Part shown: positions 16,432 to 24,476 of the stretch, one piece after another | Layout of the letters: every line of letters begins with the position of its first letter | Position numbering within the stretch: position 1 is the first letter of the stretch | Source of the DNA: Methylomonas lenta | GTDB lineage: Bacteria; Pseudomonadota; Gammaproteobacteria; Methylococcales; Methylomonadaceae | NCBI RefSeq assembly: GCF_001644015.1 | Contig: NZ_LUUI01000143.1 | Coordinates: 1 to 51,843 of the forward strand | Length of the DNA stretch: 51,843 nucleotides | Direction of reading: 5' to 3' | Program-made: the position numbers and the translations under genes | Notes under the pieces: generated by a model | The model's database searches: none | The model's input: only the letters and a program-made list of their open reading frames with translations | Told to the model about the DNA's origin: nothing

Positions 16432-18057
16432 TTACTCCTGATTGAGGCTGGCAGTGCCGCGGTATGCCGATGATATCGGATACCGGCGGTCGCGGCCGAA
16501 AGCTCTGGGTGTGATGCGGATGCCGGGTGGCGATTGGCGACGTTTGTATTCGTTGCGATCCACCAGGCTGATGGCGCGTTGCACCGCATCCAGTGGGTAA
16601 CCGAGTGCAACGATGTCAGCGGCGGATTTATCCTGTTCGATGTACAAGGCCAAAATCGGATCCAGCACCACATACGGCGGCAAAGAGTCTTCGTCTTTTT
16701 GATCGGGCGCAAGTTCCGCAGACGGTGCACGAGTGATAACGCGTTCCGGAATCACCGGCGAAATCGTGTTGCGATATTCGGCTATTTGGTACACCAATAA
16801 TTTGGAGACGTCTTTTAGCGGCGCAAAACCGCCGGCCATATCGCCGTAAAGGGTGGCGTAGCCAACACTCATCTCGCTTTTGTTGCCGGTGGTCAGTAAT
16901 AATTTACCTTGTTTATTAGACAAGGCCATCAGTAATACACCCCGGCAGCGGGCTTGGATATTTTCTTCGGTGGTGTCTTTTTTACTGCCGGCAAACAGCG
17001 GGGCCAGCATGTCGTTAAACGCATTCACCGCCGGCTCGATCGGAATGGTGTGATGCTGGATGCCGAGTGCATCGGCTTCTAAAATGGCATCTTCGTTACT
17101 CATATCCTGAGTATAACGAGAGGGCATTAAAACTGCTTCGACTTTATCCGCCCCCAGTGCATCTACCGCCAAAGCTAGTACCAGTGCCGAATCAATGCCG
17201 CCGGACAACCCCAATAAGGCGCCCTGAAAGCCGTTTTTACGCACGTAATCCTTAATGCCCAATACCAGTGCTTTGTATTCGCTGACTACCGGTTGATAGA
17301 GCGGTGCAATCGTGTTGGCTTGGGGTTGCTGGTCGACAAATTCGACGATACTGAGTTGTTCGACAAATTCCTCAGCGTGAAACACAATTTCTCCCTGACC
17401 GTTGGCGACAAAGGACGCGCCATCAAAAATCAGCTCATCCTGACCACCAATTTGGTTGACGTAAACCAGAGGCACGCCGGCAGCTTTGATTTGTGCGCAA
17501 ATAACGTCTTCGCGTTGCTGCATTTTGCCGGCATGAAACGGCGAGGCGTTTAAGGTGAGGATGAGGTCGGCACCGGCATTGCGATTGTTGGCAATGATGC
17601 CGGTTTGCCAGATGTCTTCGCAAATTGTCAACGCCAAGCGGGTGTCTTTAATAGTGAACAAACAAGTTTGCTGCCCGGCTTTAAAGTATCGCTGTTCGTC
17701 AAAAACGCCGTAATTGGGTAGGGCATTCTTATGGTATTCGGCGATGATCTGACCGTTACGCAGTACCACCGCAGTATTGTAGAGATCGCTGCCTTTTCGC
17801 TGCGGATAGCCAATGACCAGATCTATGTCTTGTACTTGAGCGGCAATAGCGTCAACAGCGTGTTGGGCGTGTTGAATAAAATCATCACGCAGTAATAAGT
17901 CTTCCGGTGGATAGCCGCTGACGCATAGCTCCGGAAAAACAATGACGTCGGCATGTTGTTGTTTAGCCTGTTCCGCAGCCGAGATGATCTTTGCGCTATT
18001 GGCCTTGAGGTCAGCGACCGTGAAATTGAGTTGGGCGAGGGCGATTTTTAATGTCAT
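16432..18057 (-). CDS. nadE: Glutamine-dependent NAD+ synthetase
   Basis: Makes NAD from nicotinate adenine dinucleotide, ATP and glutamine. The 541-residue protein is the long two-domain form. An N-terminal carbon-nitrogen hydrolase releases ammonia from glutamine with the triad E43 (FPELCVSGYPPED), K110 (YHKNALPNY) and C146 (TICEDIW). A C-terminal synthetase has the PP-loop SGGIDS at 285-290 and TTGNKSE further on. All three nitrilase residues and the ATP loop are intact. Its ATG shares one base with the stop of the toxin gene upstream (TAATG), so translation appears coupled to the toxin-antitoxin pair. Confidence 0.97.
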   Translation of the reverse strand: MTLKIALAQLNFTVADLKANSAKIISAAEQAKQQHADVIVFPELCVSGYPPEDLLLRDDFIQHAQHAVDAIAAQVQDIDLVIGYPQRKGSDLYNTAVVLRNGQIIAEYHKNALPNYGVFDEQRYFKAGQQTCLFTIKDTRLALTICEDIWQTGIIANNRNAGADLILTLNASPFHAGKMQQREDVICAQIKAAGVPLVYVNQIGGQDELIFDGASFVANGQGEIVFHAEEFVEQLSIVEFVDQQPQANTIAPLYQPVVSEYKALVLGIKDYVRKNGFQGALLGLSGGIDSALVLALAVDALGADKVEAVLMPSRYTQDMSNEDAILEADALGIQHHTIPIEPAVNAFNDMLAPLFAGSKKDTTEENIQARCRGVLLMALSNKQGKLLLTTGNKSEMSVGYATLYGDMAGGFAPLKDVSKLLVYQIAEYRNTISPVIPERVITRAPSAELAPDQKDEDSLPPYVVLDPILALYIEQDKSAADIVALGYPLDAVQRAISLVDRNEYKRRQSPPGIRITPRAFGRDRRYPISSAYRGTASLNQE

Positions 18058-18359
18058 TACAGGGTATTAGTAAGCTTTTTTCTGATCCATGCGGGGCTGC
18101 GACGACAATCCAGAACGGCATAAATTAGAATTGTTTGATTCTCTAGACGGTAATAAAGCGCAAAAGGAAAGCGTTTGGACAGCAAACGGTAAAATCTATC
18201 AAAGTAAACGGCATGTACGCCAGCATGAATCAATAAAGACTCGATATCGGAGAATAAGCTGTCGAGAAAATAATCGCCGATGGCTGGGGATTGTTGTTGG
18301 TAAAATCGCCTGCCATCAGCTAAGTCTTGTCGTGCAGACTTAAGTATCCTTATTTTCAT
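18057..18359 (-). CDS. RelE/ParE-family toxin
   Basis: A 100-residue protein with the hallmarks of the ParE/RelE fold: N-terminal KIRILKSARQDLADGRRFYQ, central FPFALYYRLE, and C-terminal VLDCRRSPAWIRK. ParE-type members poison gyrase and RelE-type members cut mRNA on ribosomes; which applies is not decidable here. Its ATG overlaps the antitoxin stop as ATGA, the classic order of antitoxin then toxin. Its stop overlaps the nadE start. It is full length with no frame break, so the module may be functional. Confidence 0.88.
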   Translation of the reverse strand: MKIRILKSARQDLADGRRFYQQQSPAIGDYFLDSLFSDIESLLIHAGVHAVYFDRFYRLLSKRFPFALYYRLENQTILIYAVLDCRRSPAWIRKKLTNTL

Positions 18360-18571
18360 TCAACGTGATTGCGTAGAGCTGCTTTTGCCGTCTCCCAGTC
18401 TTCAAAGCCATCATTGCCGTTGCGAATGGCTTCCTCTCGTTCAGCCAAAATGTCGCCATGCCAGCTAGGTGAAACTATTGAGCCAGTTTTGGCACACAAA
18501 CTGTCCCATAGTGACTCCATCATCGCCAGCTTTTCTTCGGTACTGAGTTGGTCTAATGCAATACTTACCAT
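18356..18571 (-). CDS. Addiction-module antitoxin (Unstab_antitox family)
   Basis: 71 residues, starting MVSIALDQLSTEEKLAMMES and containing LWDSL and W-x-x-ILAERE, the pattern of small acidic antitoxins annotated as addiction module proteins (PF09720). The ATG at 18569-18571 follows GGGAGAAC, a good ribosome binding site; the frame is open further upstream but without family sequence. These antitoxins normally bind the partner toxin and often repress their own promoter, which would lie between 18572 and the sucD stop at 18637, only 65 bases. If so, the promoter would also drive nadE. Confidence 0.88.
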   Translation of the reverse strand: MVSIALDQLSTEEKLAMMESLWDSLCAKTGSIVSPSWHGDILAEREEAIRNGNDGFEDWETAKAALRNHVE

Positions 18572-18636
18572 GTTGTTCTCCCATTTTGGGCGGTCAGTGA
18601 GTGTAGATAATCCGTTATGTAAATTCCAAGACTCAG

Positions 18637-19503
18637 CTAGAAACAATCCCGCATCGCGATGCCGATGTCCGATGGCGAACTAACCATGTGAACGCCGGCT
18701 GCTTGCATGGCAGTAATCTTACCGGCTGCTGTGCCAGTGCCGCCGGTGACAATGGCGCCGGCATGGCCCATGCGTTTGCCCGGCGGAGCGGTTTGTCCTG
18801 CGATGTAACCGACCACCGGTTTGCTGACATGGGCTTTGATAAATTCCGCCGCTTGCTCTTCATCACTGCCGCCGATTTCGCCGACCATCACAATACCTTC
18901 GGTTTGTGGGTCGTCTTGAAAGCGACTGAGTACGTCGATGAATGTCATGCCGTGAATCGGATCGCCGCCTATGCCGACACAAGTGCTTTGCCCCAAGCCT
19001 TGACGAGTCGTCTGATGGACTGCTTCGTAGGTCAAAGTGCCGGAACGGGAGACGATACCGATTTTGCCGGGGGTATGGATATGGCCGGGCATGATGCCGA
19101 TTTTGCATTGGCCGGGCGTGATGACGCCAGGGCAGTTAGGGCCGACGAGTAAGGCGTTAGTGCCTTTCATGGCGGCTTTGACGCGCAGCATTTGCAACAC
19201 CGGAATGCCTTCAGTGATGCAGACGATTAATTCGATGCCGGCATCGACCGCTTCTAAAATGGCATCGGCGGCAAAAAACGGCGGTACATAAATCATGCTG
19301 GCGGTGGCGCCGGTAGCTTGCACGGCTTGTTGCACAGTATCGAATACTGGCAGATCTAGATGCTTTGAACCGCCGCGGCCGGGCGTGACGCCGCCGACCA
19401 GTTTTGTGCCGTAAGCCAGTGCTTGCTCGGAATGAAAAGTACCTTGTTTGCCGGTAAAACCCTGGCAAATGACTTGGGTGTTTTGATCGATCAGAATGCT
19501 CAT
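18637..19503 (-). CDS. sucD: Succinyl-CoA synthetase alpha subunit
   Basis: Binds CoA and carries the phosphohistidine of the ADP- or GDP-forming succinyl-CoA ligase in the TCA cycle. The 288-residue chain begins [20 protein letters not shown], very close to the E. coli protein as I know it. H247 in GKRMGHAGA matches the phosphorylated histidine, and [11 protein letters not shown] is the usual central motif. Malate thiokinase (MtkB) of serine-cycle methylotrophs is the main alternative, but the N terminus and central region follow SucD. The ATG overlaps the sucC stop as ATGA; the frame remains open upstream but that part lies inside sucC. Confidence 0.95.
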   Translation of the reverse strand: MSILIDQNTQVICQGFTGKQGTFHSEQALAYGTKLVGGVTPGRGGSKHLDLPVFDTVQQAVQATGATASMIYVPPFFAADAILEAVDAGIELIVCITEGIPVLQMLRVKAAMKGTNALLVGPNCPGVITPGQCKIGIMPGHIHTPGKIGIVSRSGTLTYEAVHQTTRQGLGQSTCVGIGGDPIHGMTFIDVLSRFQDDPQTEGIVMVGEIGGSDEEQAAEFIKAHVSKPVVGYIAGQTAPPGKRMGHAGAIVTGGTGTAAGKITAMQAAGVHMVSSPSDIGIAMRDCF

Positions 19504-20717
19504 GCGCCGACCTCCATGGATGGGGGAAGTGCGGTAGGGGGTAGGGAACCCCCTACGCCCTCTGCTAGTTTTACAACCATCTCGGCTGCACTGTTTAAAT
19601 CTTCCGCTGTATGTAAACCTAAACCGGATTGCGCCAGCATGGATAAACCCAGTTCGACATTGGTGCCTTCCAAACGCACTACCACCGGTATGGTTAAATG
19701 CATTTCTTCCACGGCGGCCAGGATGCCGGCGGCAATTACATCGCATTTGACGATGCCGCCAAAAATATTAACCAATACCGCTTTGGTGGTGCCGTCGGAC
19801 AATATCAACTTAAAGGCGGCTTTGACCTTGTCTTTATTGGTGCCGCCGCCGACGTCGAGAAAATTGGCCGGTGCGCCGCCCTTTAATTTGACCATGTCCA
19901 TGGTCGCCATAGCCAAACCAGCGCCATTGACCATGCAGCCGATGTTGCCGTCCAGGGTGATGTAATTAAGGTCAAACTGTTTGGCTTCCGCTTCCTTGGT
20001 GTCTTCCTGCGAGGCATCGCGCATGGCGGCGATATCCGCATGGGCTGGCACGGCGTTGTCGTCGAAATTCATTTTCGCATCCAGCGCCACCAGCTTGCCG
20101 TCTTCGGTTTCGATCAGTGGGTTGATTTCGATCTGGCTGCAATCTTTAGCTAAAAACAACTCATACATGCCGGTCATGATTTTTTGCAACTGTCCTTGTT
20201 GTTCTTTGCCTAGCCCCAAAATAGCGCCCACCTGGCGGCATTGATAGGCTTGCAGGCCCGCCGCGGGATGTACCGAGACATGAATGATTTTTTCCGGGGT
20301 TTCGGCGGCGACTGCTTCAATGTCCATGCCGCCGGCTGCAGAGGCGATGAAAATCAGGCGTTCGCTGTCGCGATCGACCAGCAGGCTGAGGTAAAACTCG
20401 TTTTTAATGGCCGAGGCCTCTTCCACCCAGACGCTGTTGACCGGCAATCCATGGGCATCGGTTTGATGCGTCACCATTTGGCTGCCGAGCATGCTGCTGG
20501 CGAAATCAGCGGCTTCTTGTGCGCTATGGGCGACCTTGACGCCGCCGGCTTTGCCACGGGCACCGGCATGGATTTGTGCTTTCACTACCCACGCCGAACC
20601 CGGCAATTGTTGGGTAATTTGCTGGGCTTGATCAGCTGTAGTAGCCACAGCACCTTGCGGTACTGGAATCGCAAAATCACGAAACAGTTGTTTAGCCTGG
20701 TACTCATGGATATTCAT
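19500..20717 (-). CDS. sucC: Succinyl-CoA synthetase beta subunit (ATP-grasp), with C-terminal extension
   Basis: The nucleotide-binding subunit of succinyl-CoA synthetase. It opens [20 protein letters not shown], has the ATP-grasp segments [16 protein letters not shown] and EINPLI, and [15 protein letters not shown] and VNIFGGI near the subunit interface. The chain is 405 residues, about 17 longer than the usual 388. The excess starts at residue 388 with [19 protein letters not shown], and that is exactly where a perfect palindrome (19534-19556) sits. The extension therefore looks like a repeat inserted at the gene end that displaced the old stop. The rest of the protein is normal. Overlaps sucD by four bases. 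Confidence 0.95.
   Translation of the reverse strand: MNIHEYQAKQLFRDFAIPVPQGAVATTADQAQQITQQLPGSAWVVKAQIHAGARGKAGGVKVAHSAQEAADFASSMLGSQMVTHQTDAHGLPVNSVWVEEASAIKNEFYLSLLVDRDSERLIFIASAAGGMDIEAVAAETPEKIIHVSVHPAAGLQAYQCRQVGAILGLGKEQQGQLQKIMTGMYELFLAKDCSQIEINPLIETEDGKLVALDAKMNFDDNAVPAHADIAAMRDASQEDTKEAEAKQFDLNYITLDGNIGCMVNGAGLAMATMDMVKLKGGAPANFLDVGGGTNKDKVKAAFKLILSDGTTKAVLVNIFGGIVKCDVIAAGILAAVEEMHLTIPVVVRLEGTNVELGLSMLAQSGLGLHTAEDLNSAAEMVVKLAEGVGGSLPPTALPPSMEVGA
19534..19556. repeat. Perfect 9-bp palindrome inside the 3' end of sucC
   Basis: GTAGGGGGT at 19534-19542, loop AGGGA, ACCCCCTAC at 19548-19556. It encodes residues 388-395 of SucC, just past the normal end of the family. It would form a stable hairpin in the mRNA about 30 bases before the sucD start. 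This could slow ribosomes, tune sucD translation or protect the message, all inference. Confidence 0.65.
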
Positions 20718-20805
20718 TAATGCGCTCCGCTGTAATGACTTAGTAATCGTTTAAATAGAGTTTGCTATTATCTTTAAGTCTTAGCCAACTCGAAAAAATC
20801 GCCTT

Positions 20806-22422
20806 ATGCCGTCCCATCAAGTTGATACCATCTATCCCTGTCCTTTTTCCAAAGGCTATGGCATCCCCGCAGGACAAGCCTGGTTGATGCTAAAGATATT
20901 TTTCATCTATCGGTTCATTAGCGCCACTTTGTTTGTGATGCTGTTTTTTTTAAGATTCGGATCATCTTCATTGGGTTCGCACGATGCCCAATTGTATCAG
21001 GTCACCAGCTTGACTTATCTAGGGATTTCACTCCTGAATGCGCCTTTTATTTTCAGGCGTTTGGTAGCTTACAATCAACTGGCGCAGTTATTTATTTTTA
21101 CCGACATTGTATTCATCACAATGTTGATGCACACCAGTGGTGGCGTGACTAGCGGTGTCGGAAGCTTGTTGGCCATCTCTATAGCTGCCGCCGGATTATT
21201 GATTGGTGGCAGGTGCGCGTTATTGTTTGCGGCGTTGGCCAGTTTAGCGGTACTGACCGAGCAATTCTATGCCATGCAAACGCATGCTTTTGACATGGGC
21301 TCATTGAATTATTCCGGGTTATTGGGGGTGACATTTTTTGCTATCGCTTTGATATCCTTGATATTGGCGCAGCGCGTAGAGCAATCGGCCAGTCTGGCCA
21401 GGCGACATGCGCAGACCATTGTGCGATTGGAGGAGCTCAATCGCTATGTTATTCAGCATTTGCAATCGGGCATCATGATAGTCGATGTTCAGCAATTTAT
21501 AGTACTGAATAACCATTCAGCGTTACGACTTTTGGGAATAGGCGAATCACCCACGCATTTGGCGGATGTTTCGCCGATGTTGCAGCAGGCATTTTTATTA
21601 TGGAAAGAAAGTCCTGAGCAGGATTTTGCCATTATTCAGTTACAGAGTGGAGAAGAAGTTCAGGTACGTTTTTCTTTATTATCAGTCGAAGGCGAACAGC
21701 TATCTCTGTTGCTTTTCGAAGATATCAGTCTGCACAATCAACGTTTGCAGCAAAGTAAATTGGCATCATTAGGTAGGCTGACTGCCAGTATTGCGCATGA
21801 AATTCGTAATCCACTGAGCGCGATTAGTCACGCTGGACAATTGTTATCAGAAGCGCCGGAATTAAAACCGGAAGATTTACGATTGACCGGCATTATTCAA
21901 AATCATTGTCAGCGAGTGAATAACATCATTGAAGACATTCTTAAATTATCCAGACGTAATCCCTCGCAAAAACAACGAATTGCATTGGATCAATGGTTGC
22001 CAGCCTATGTACAGGAACAAAATAGCTACAATAAGGATGCGTTTATATTAGCGTTTAAGCAGACCGGCTTGAACGCCTATGTTGATGCCGGCCATCTTAA
22101 ACAGATTCTGGATAATCTCTGCGCCAATGCCCTCAAATACGGTAAACCCGAGTCAGGACAGATCGGTATCGAAGCCGATCGTTTAGCCAATGGTTTGTGT
22201 ATTCGGGTGATTGACAATGGTCCCGGTATAAACTCAGAGGGCTTGATGCATTTGTTTGAACCATTTTTTACCACCTCTAGGCAAGGAACTGGGCTTGGGC
22301 TTTATATTTCCCGTGAATTAGCCGAACTCAATCAAGCTGAATTAAGCTATGCTAAATATCAAAATAAAGCCTGTTTTACTCTGTCGTTGGCTGATGCTGA
22401 AAATGTTGTGATTGAAATATGA
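20806..22422 (+). CDS. pilS: Sensor histidine kinase PilS
   Basis: Membrane sensor of the PilSR two-component system, which controls pilin transcription with sigma-54. 538 residues. The N-terminal 190 residues hold about six hydrophobic segments, the layout of PilS. A PAS-like domain follows at about 205-305. The dimerisation and phosphoacceptor helix has H331 in SIAHEIRNPLSAISHAGQLL. The ATPase domain shows the N box (DNLCANALKYG), G1 (DNGPGI) and G2 (GTGLGLYIS). The first 25 residues are polar before the first membrane segment; an internal start cannot be excluded. Its stop overlaps pilR. It is divergent from sucC with an 88-base gap. Confidence 0.92.
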   Translation: MPSHQVDTIYPCPFSKGYGIPAGQAWLMLKIFFIYRFISATLFVMLFFLRFGSSSLGSHDAQLYQVTSLTYLGISLLNAPFIFRRLVAYNQLAQLFIFTDIVFITMLMHTSGGVTSGVGSLLAISIAAAGLLIGGRCALLFAALASLAVLTEQFYAMQTHAFDMGSLNYSGLLGVTFFAIALISLILAQRVEQSASLARRHAQTIVRLEELNRYVIQHLQSGIMIVDVQQFIVLNNHSALRLLGIGESPTHLADVSPMLQQAFLLWKESPEQDFAIIQLQSGEEVQVRFSLLSVEGEQLSLLLFEDISLHNQRLQQSKLASLGRLTASIAHEIRNPLSAISHAGQLLSEAPELKPEDLRLTGIIQNHCQRVNNIIEDILKLSRRNPSQKQRIALDQWLPAYVQEQNSYNKDAFILAFKQTGLNAYVDAGHLKQILDNLCANALKYGKPESGQIGIEADRLANGLCIRVIDNGPGINSEGLMHLFEPFFTTSRQGTGLGLYISRELAELNQAELSYAKYQNKACFTLSLADAENVVIEI

Positions 22423-23768
22423 AGATGCCTGTCACTTTAGTAGTTGATGATGAGCCTGATATCAGGGAATTGTTGGAAATTACCTTAAATCGGATGAATA
22501 TCCGCACCTGTTGCGCCGAAAATATTAGTCAGGCCAAACAACTATTGGCCAGTGAGTCATTTGATTTGTGCTTGACCGATATGCGATTACCGGATGGTGA
22601 TGGTTTGGATTTGGTCGATTATATTCAAGAACGCGGCTTACTATTGCCGGTGGCTGTCATTACTGCGCATGGCAGCATGGATATTGCCATTAAGGCCATG
22701 AAAAAAGGTGCGTTCGACTTTTTGAGTAAGCCTGTGGATTTAGCGGCCTTGCGGCAATTGGTCGGTAATGCGCTGCAAACTTCACAAGCCAAATTGGTGG
22801 AAAAAGACAGGCGTACTCGGGATACTTTGCTGGGCGAGTCGGCACTGATGTGCGAAATTCGCTCTAAAATCGAAAAAGTGGCACGAAATCAGGCGCCGAT
22901 CTACATCAGTGGTGAATCGGGTTCCGGCAAGGAATTAGTCGCCAAATTGATTCATCAGCAAGGTCCGCGTTCAAATAAACAGTTTGTGGCCATCAACTGT
23001 GGCGCTATTCCGCATGAATTAATGGAAAGCGAGTTTTTTGGACACAAAAAAGGCAGTTTTAGCGGTGCGATTGCTGATAAACAGGGGTTTTTTCAGGCTG
23101 CCGATGGCGGTACTTTGTTTTTGGATGAGGTGGCCGATTTACCATTGAGTTTGCAGGTCAAATTGTTGCGGGCAATCCAGGAGAAAAAAATCCGCCCTGT
23201 AGGTGAGCAACATGAAATTGCGGTGGATGTGCGCATATTGAGTGCGACACACAAAGATCTGGCAAAAATGGTGCAGGAAGGTAGTTTTCGCCAGGACTTG
23301 TATTATCGGATCAATGTCATCGAATTGAATCTGCCGCCGTTAAGAGCTAGGGTCGATGACATTCCGCAAATTGTGGCTCATTTGTTGGCGCGCCTGGCAA
23401 AAGCAAACGCTGTACCGGTGCCGCATTTTAACGATGCCGCACTGACTGTTCTGAAGCGATATGCCTTTCCTGGCAATGTGCGTGAGTTAGAGAATATTTT
23501 GGAGCGCGCTTTAGCTTTGCATGAAGGTGATTGTATCGAAGTCGATGATTTGAACTTGCCGCCATCAAATTCGGGGTCAATTTCAGAGGCAAGTCAGGTA
23601 AGAGCGGAAAAAATTTCGTTGGAAAGCTATCTGGAAGATGTGGAGAGAAAGGCCTTAACGGCTGCGTTGGAAGAAAATCACTGGAATCAATCAACCGCTG
23701 CCCAGCAATTGGGCATGACGTTTCGATCTTTGCAATATCGGCTAAAGAAATTGGGTTTGGAAAAATGA
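22419..23768 (+). CDS. pilR: Sigma-54-dependent response regulator PilR
   Basis: NtrC-type activator partnered with PilS. 449 residues in three domains. The receiver has VVDDEPD and phosphoacceptor D54 in CLTDMRLP. The AAA+ domain has Walker A GESGSGKE at 165-172 and GSFSGA at 212-217 in place of the usual GAFTGA loop that contacts sigma-54; GSFSGA-type loops are conservative variants. The C-terminal Fis-type helix-turn-helix ends NHWNQSTAAQQLGMTFRSLQ. The start ATG overlaps the pilS stop. Its likely target, a major pilin gene with a -24/-12 promoter, is not in the window. Confidence 0.94.
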   Translation: MKMPVTLVVDDEPDIRELLEITLNRMNIRTCCAENISQAKQLLASESFDLCLTDMRLPDGDGLDLVDYIQERGLLLPVAVITAHGSMDIAIKAMKKGAFDFLSKPVDLAALRQLVGNALQTSQAKLVEKDRRTRDTLLGESALMCEIRSKIEKVARNQAPIYISGESGSGKELVAKLIHQQGPRSNKQFVAINCGAIPHELMESEFFGHKKGSFSGAIADKQGFFQAADGGTLFLDEVADLPLSLQVKLLRAIQEKKIRPVGEQHEIAVDVRILSATHKDLAKMVQEGSFRQDLYYRINVIELNLPPLRARVDDIPQIVAHLLARLAKANAVPVPHFNDAALTVLKRYAFPGNVRELENILERALALHEGDCIEVDDLNLPPSNSGSISEASQVRAEKISLESYLEDVERKALTAALEENHWNQSTAAQQLGMTFRSLQYRLKKLGLEK

Positions 23769-23814
23769 GGGGCCGGTGTTTGGGCGTCGATTTTTGTTAA
23801 AAATATTTTAACTG

Positions 23815-23842
23815 GGTAGGGTCTAAACTGTTCGACCCTACC
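23815..23842 (+). terminator. Hairpin between convergent pilR and a membrane protein gene
   Basis: GGTAGGGTC at 23815-23823 pairs perfectly with GACCCTACC at 23834-23842 around a ten-base loop. It lies between two convergent stops and could end transcription from both sides. No T run follows. Its GTAGGG core recalls the palindrome in sucC. Confidence 0.5.
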
Positions 23843-23868
23843 GCATTGGATTTTTTCAAAGCACGGGT

Positions 23869-24321
23869 TTACTGGTATTTATCCATGGCTTTCAATTGCT
23901 GTAAGGCAGCCTGGATTTTTGCCGTGGCATCGGTGTCCAGTTCATTATTTTTATAAACTTTATCCAGTAAGCCTTCTTCTACCAAGGCTTCCTTGATCCA
24001 GCGCTTGGCAAACGCGTAATTGCCTGGGAGTTTTGCTGTTTCACCGGTTTTCGGGTTTTTCAAGCTATCAGCAGAACTGCTGGCTGTGGTTTTTTTGGTC
24101 GCGGCAGGCTTGGCTTTGGGTTTACTGCTAGTCGCTTTACTGACGGGTTTAGTAGCTTTTGGCGGCTCGGGAGCTTTTTCGGCGACGGGTGGCTGCGGCG
24201 CTTCTACGCTGGCCACTGATGTTTCGGGTTGGCTGGGTTCCGGTTTTTTTTTCTTACCTATGGCTTCATACACCACATAGGCAACATAAATTGTTGTAAC
24301 TATAAACAGCAGCTCTGCCAT
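23869..24321 (-). CDS. Small membrane-anchored protein with Pro/Ala/Lys-rich linker, function unknown
   Basis: 150 residues. The first 20 form a membrane anchor (AELLFIVTTIYVAYVVYEAI), then a lysine cluster. A low-complexity linker of Pro, Ala, Lys, Ser and Thr spans about residues 28-88. The C-terminal 60 residues look folded and helical (YAFAKRWIKEALVEEGLL). The orientation is probably cytoplasmic by the KKKK after the anchor. I recognise no family. The GC-rich repetitive linker means its length may vary between strains. It stands alone, convergent with pilR. Confidence 0.65.
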   Translation of the reverse strand: MAELLFIVTTIYVAYVVYEAIGKKKKPEPSQPETSVASVEAPQPPVAEKAPEPPKATKPVSKATSSKPKAKPAATKKTTASSSADSLKNPKTGETAKLPGNYAFAKRWIKEALVEEGLLDKVYKNNELDTDATAKIQAALQQLKAMDKYQ

Positions 24322-24476
24322 ATCGCTTCCCCTTGGTTTGTTTTAGTTTTTAAGTTTAAGTTATAGAACACTATGATGGCTTATATTGACACCGAGTTCG
24401 AATATACCAGAGCCTGTCAGGGCGGTAAACCAATATACTATTTGAAACTATTTTGCATAATCCCTAAAAACTGATA

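Noticed and set aside
18637-20717. Malate thiokinase genes mtkAB of the serine cycle
   Set aside because: The sequences follow SucC and SucD of the TCA cycle, as in E. coli, at the N termini and in the central motifs; no other serine-cycle gene is near.
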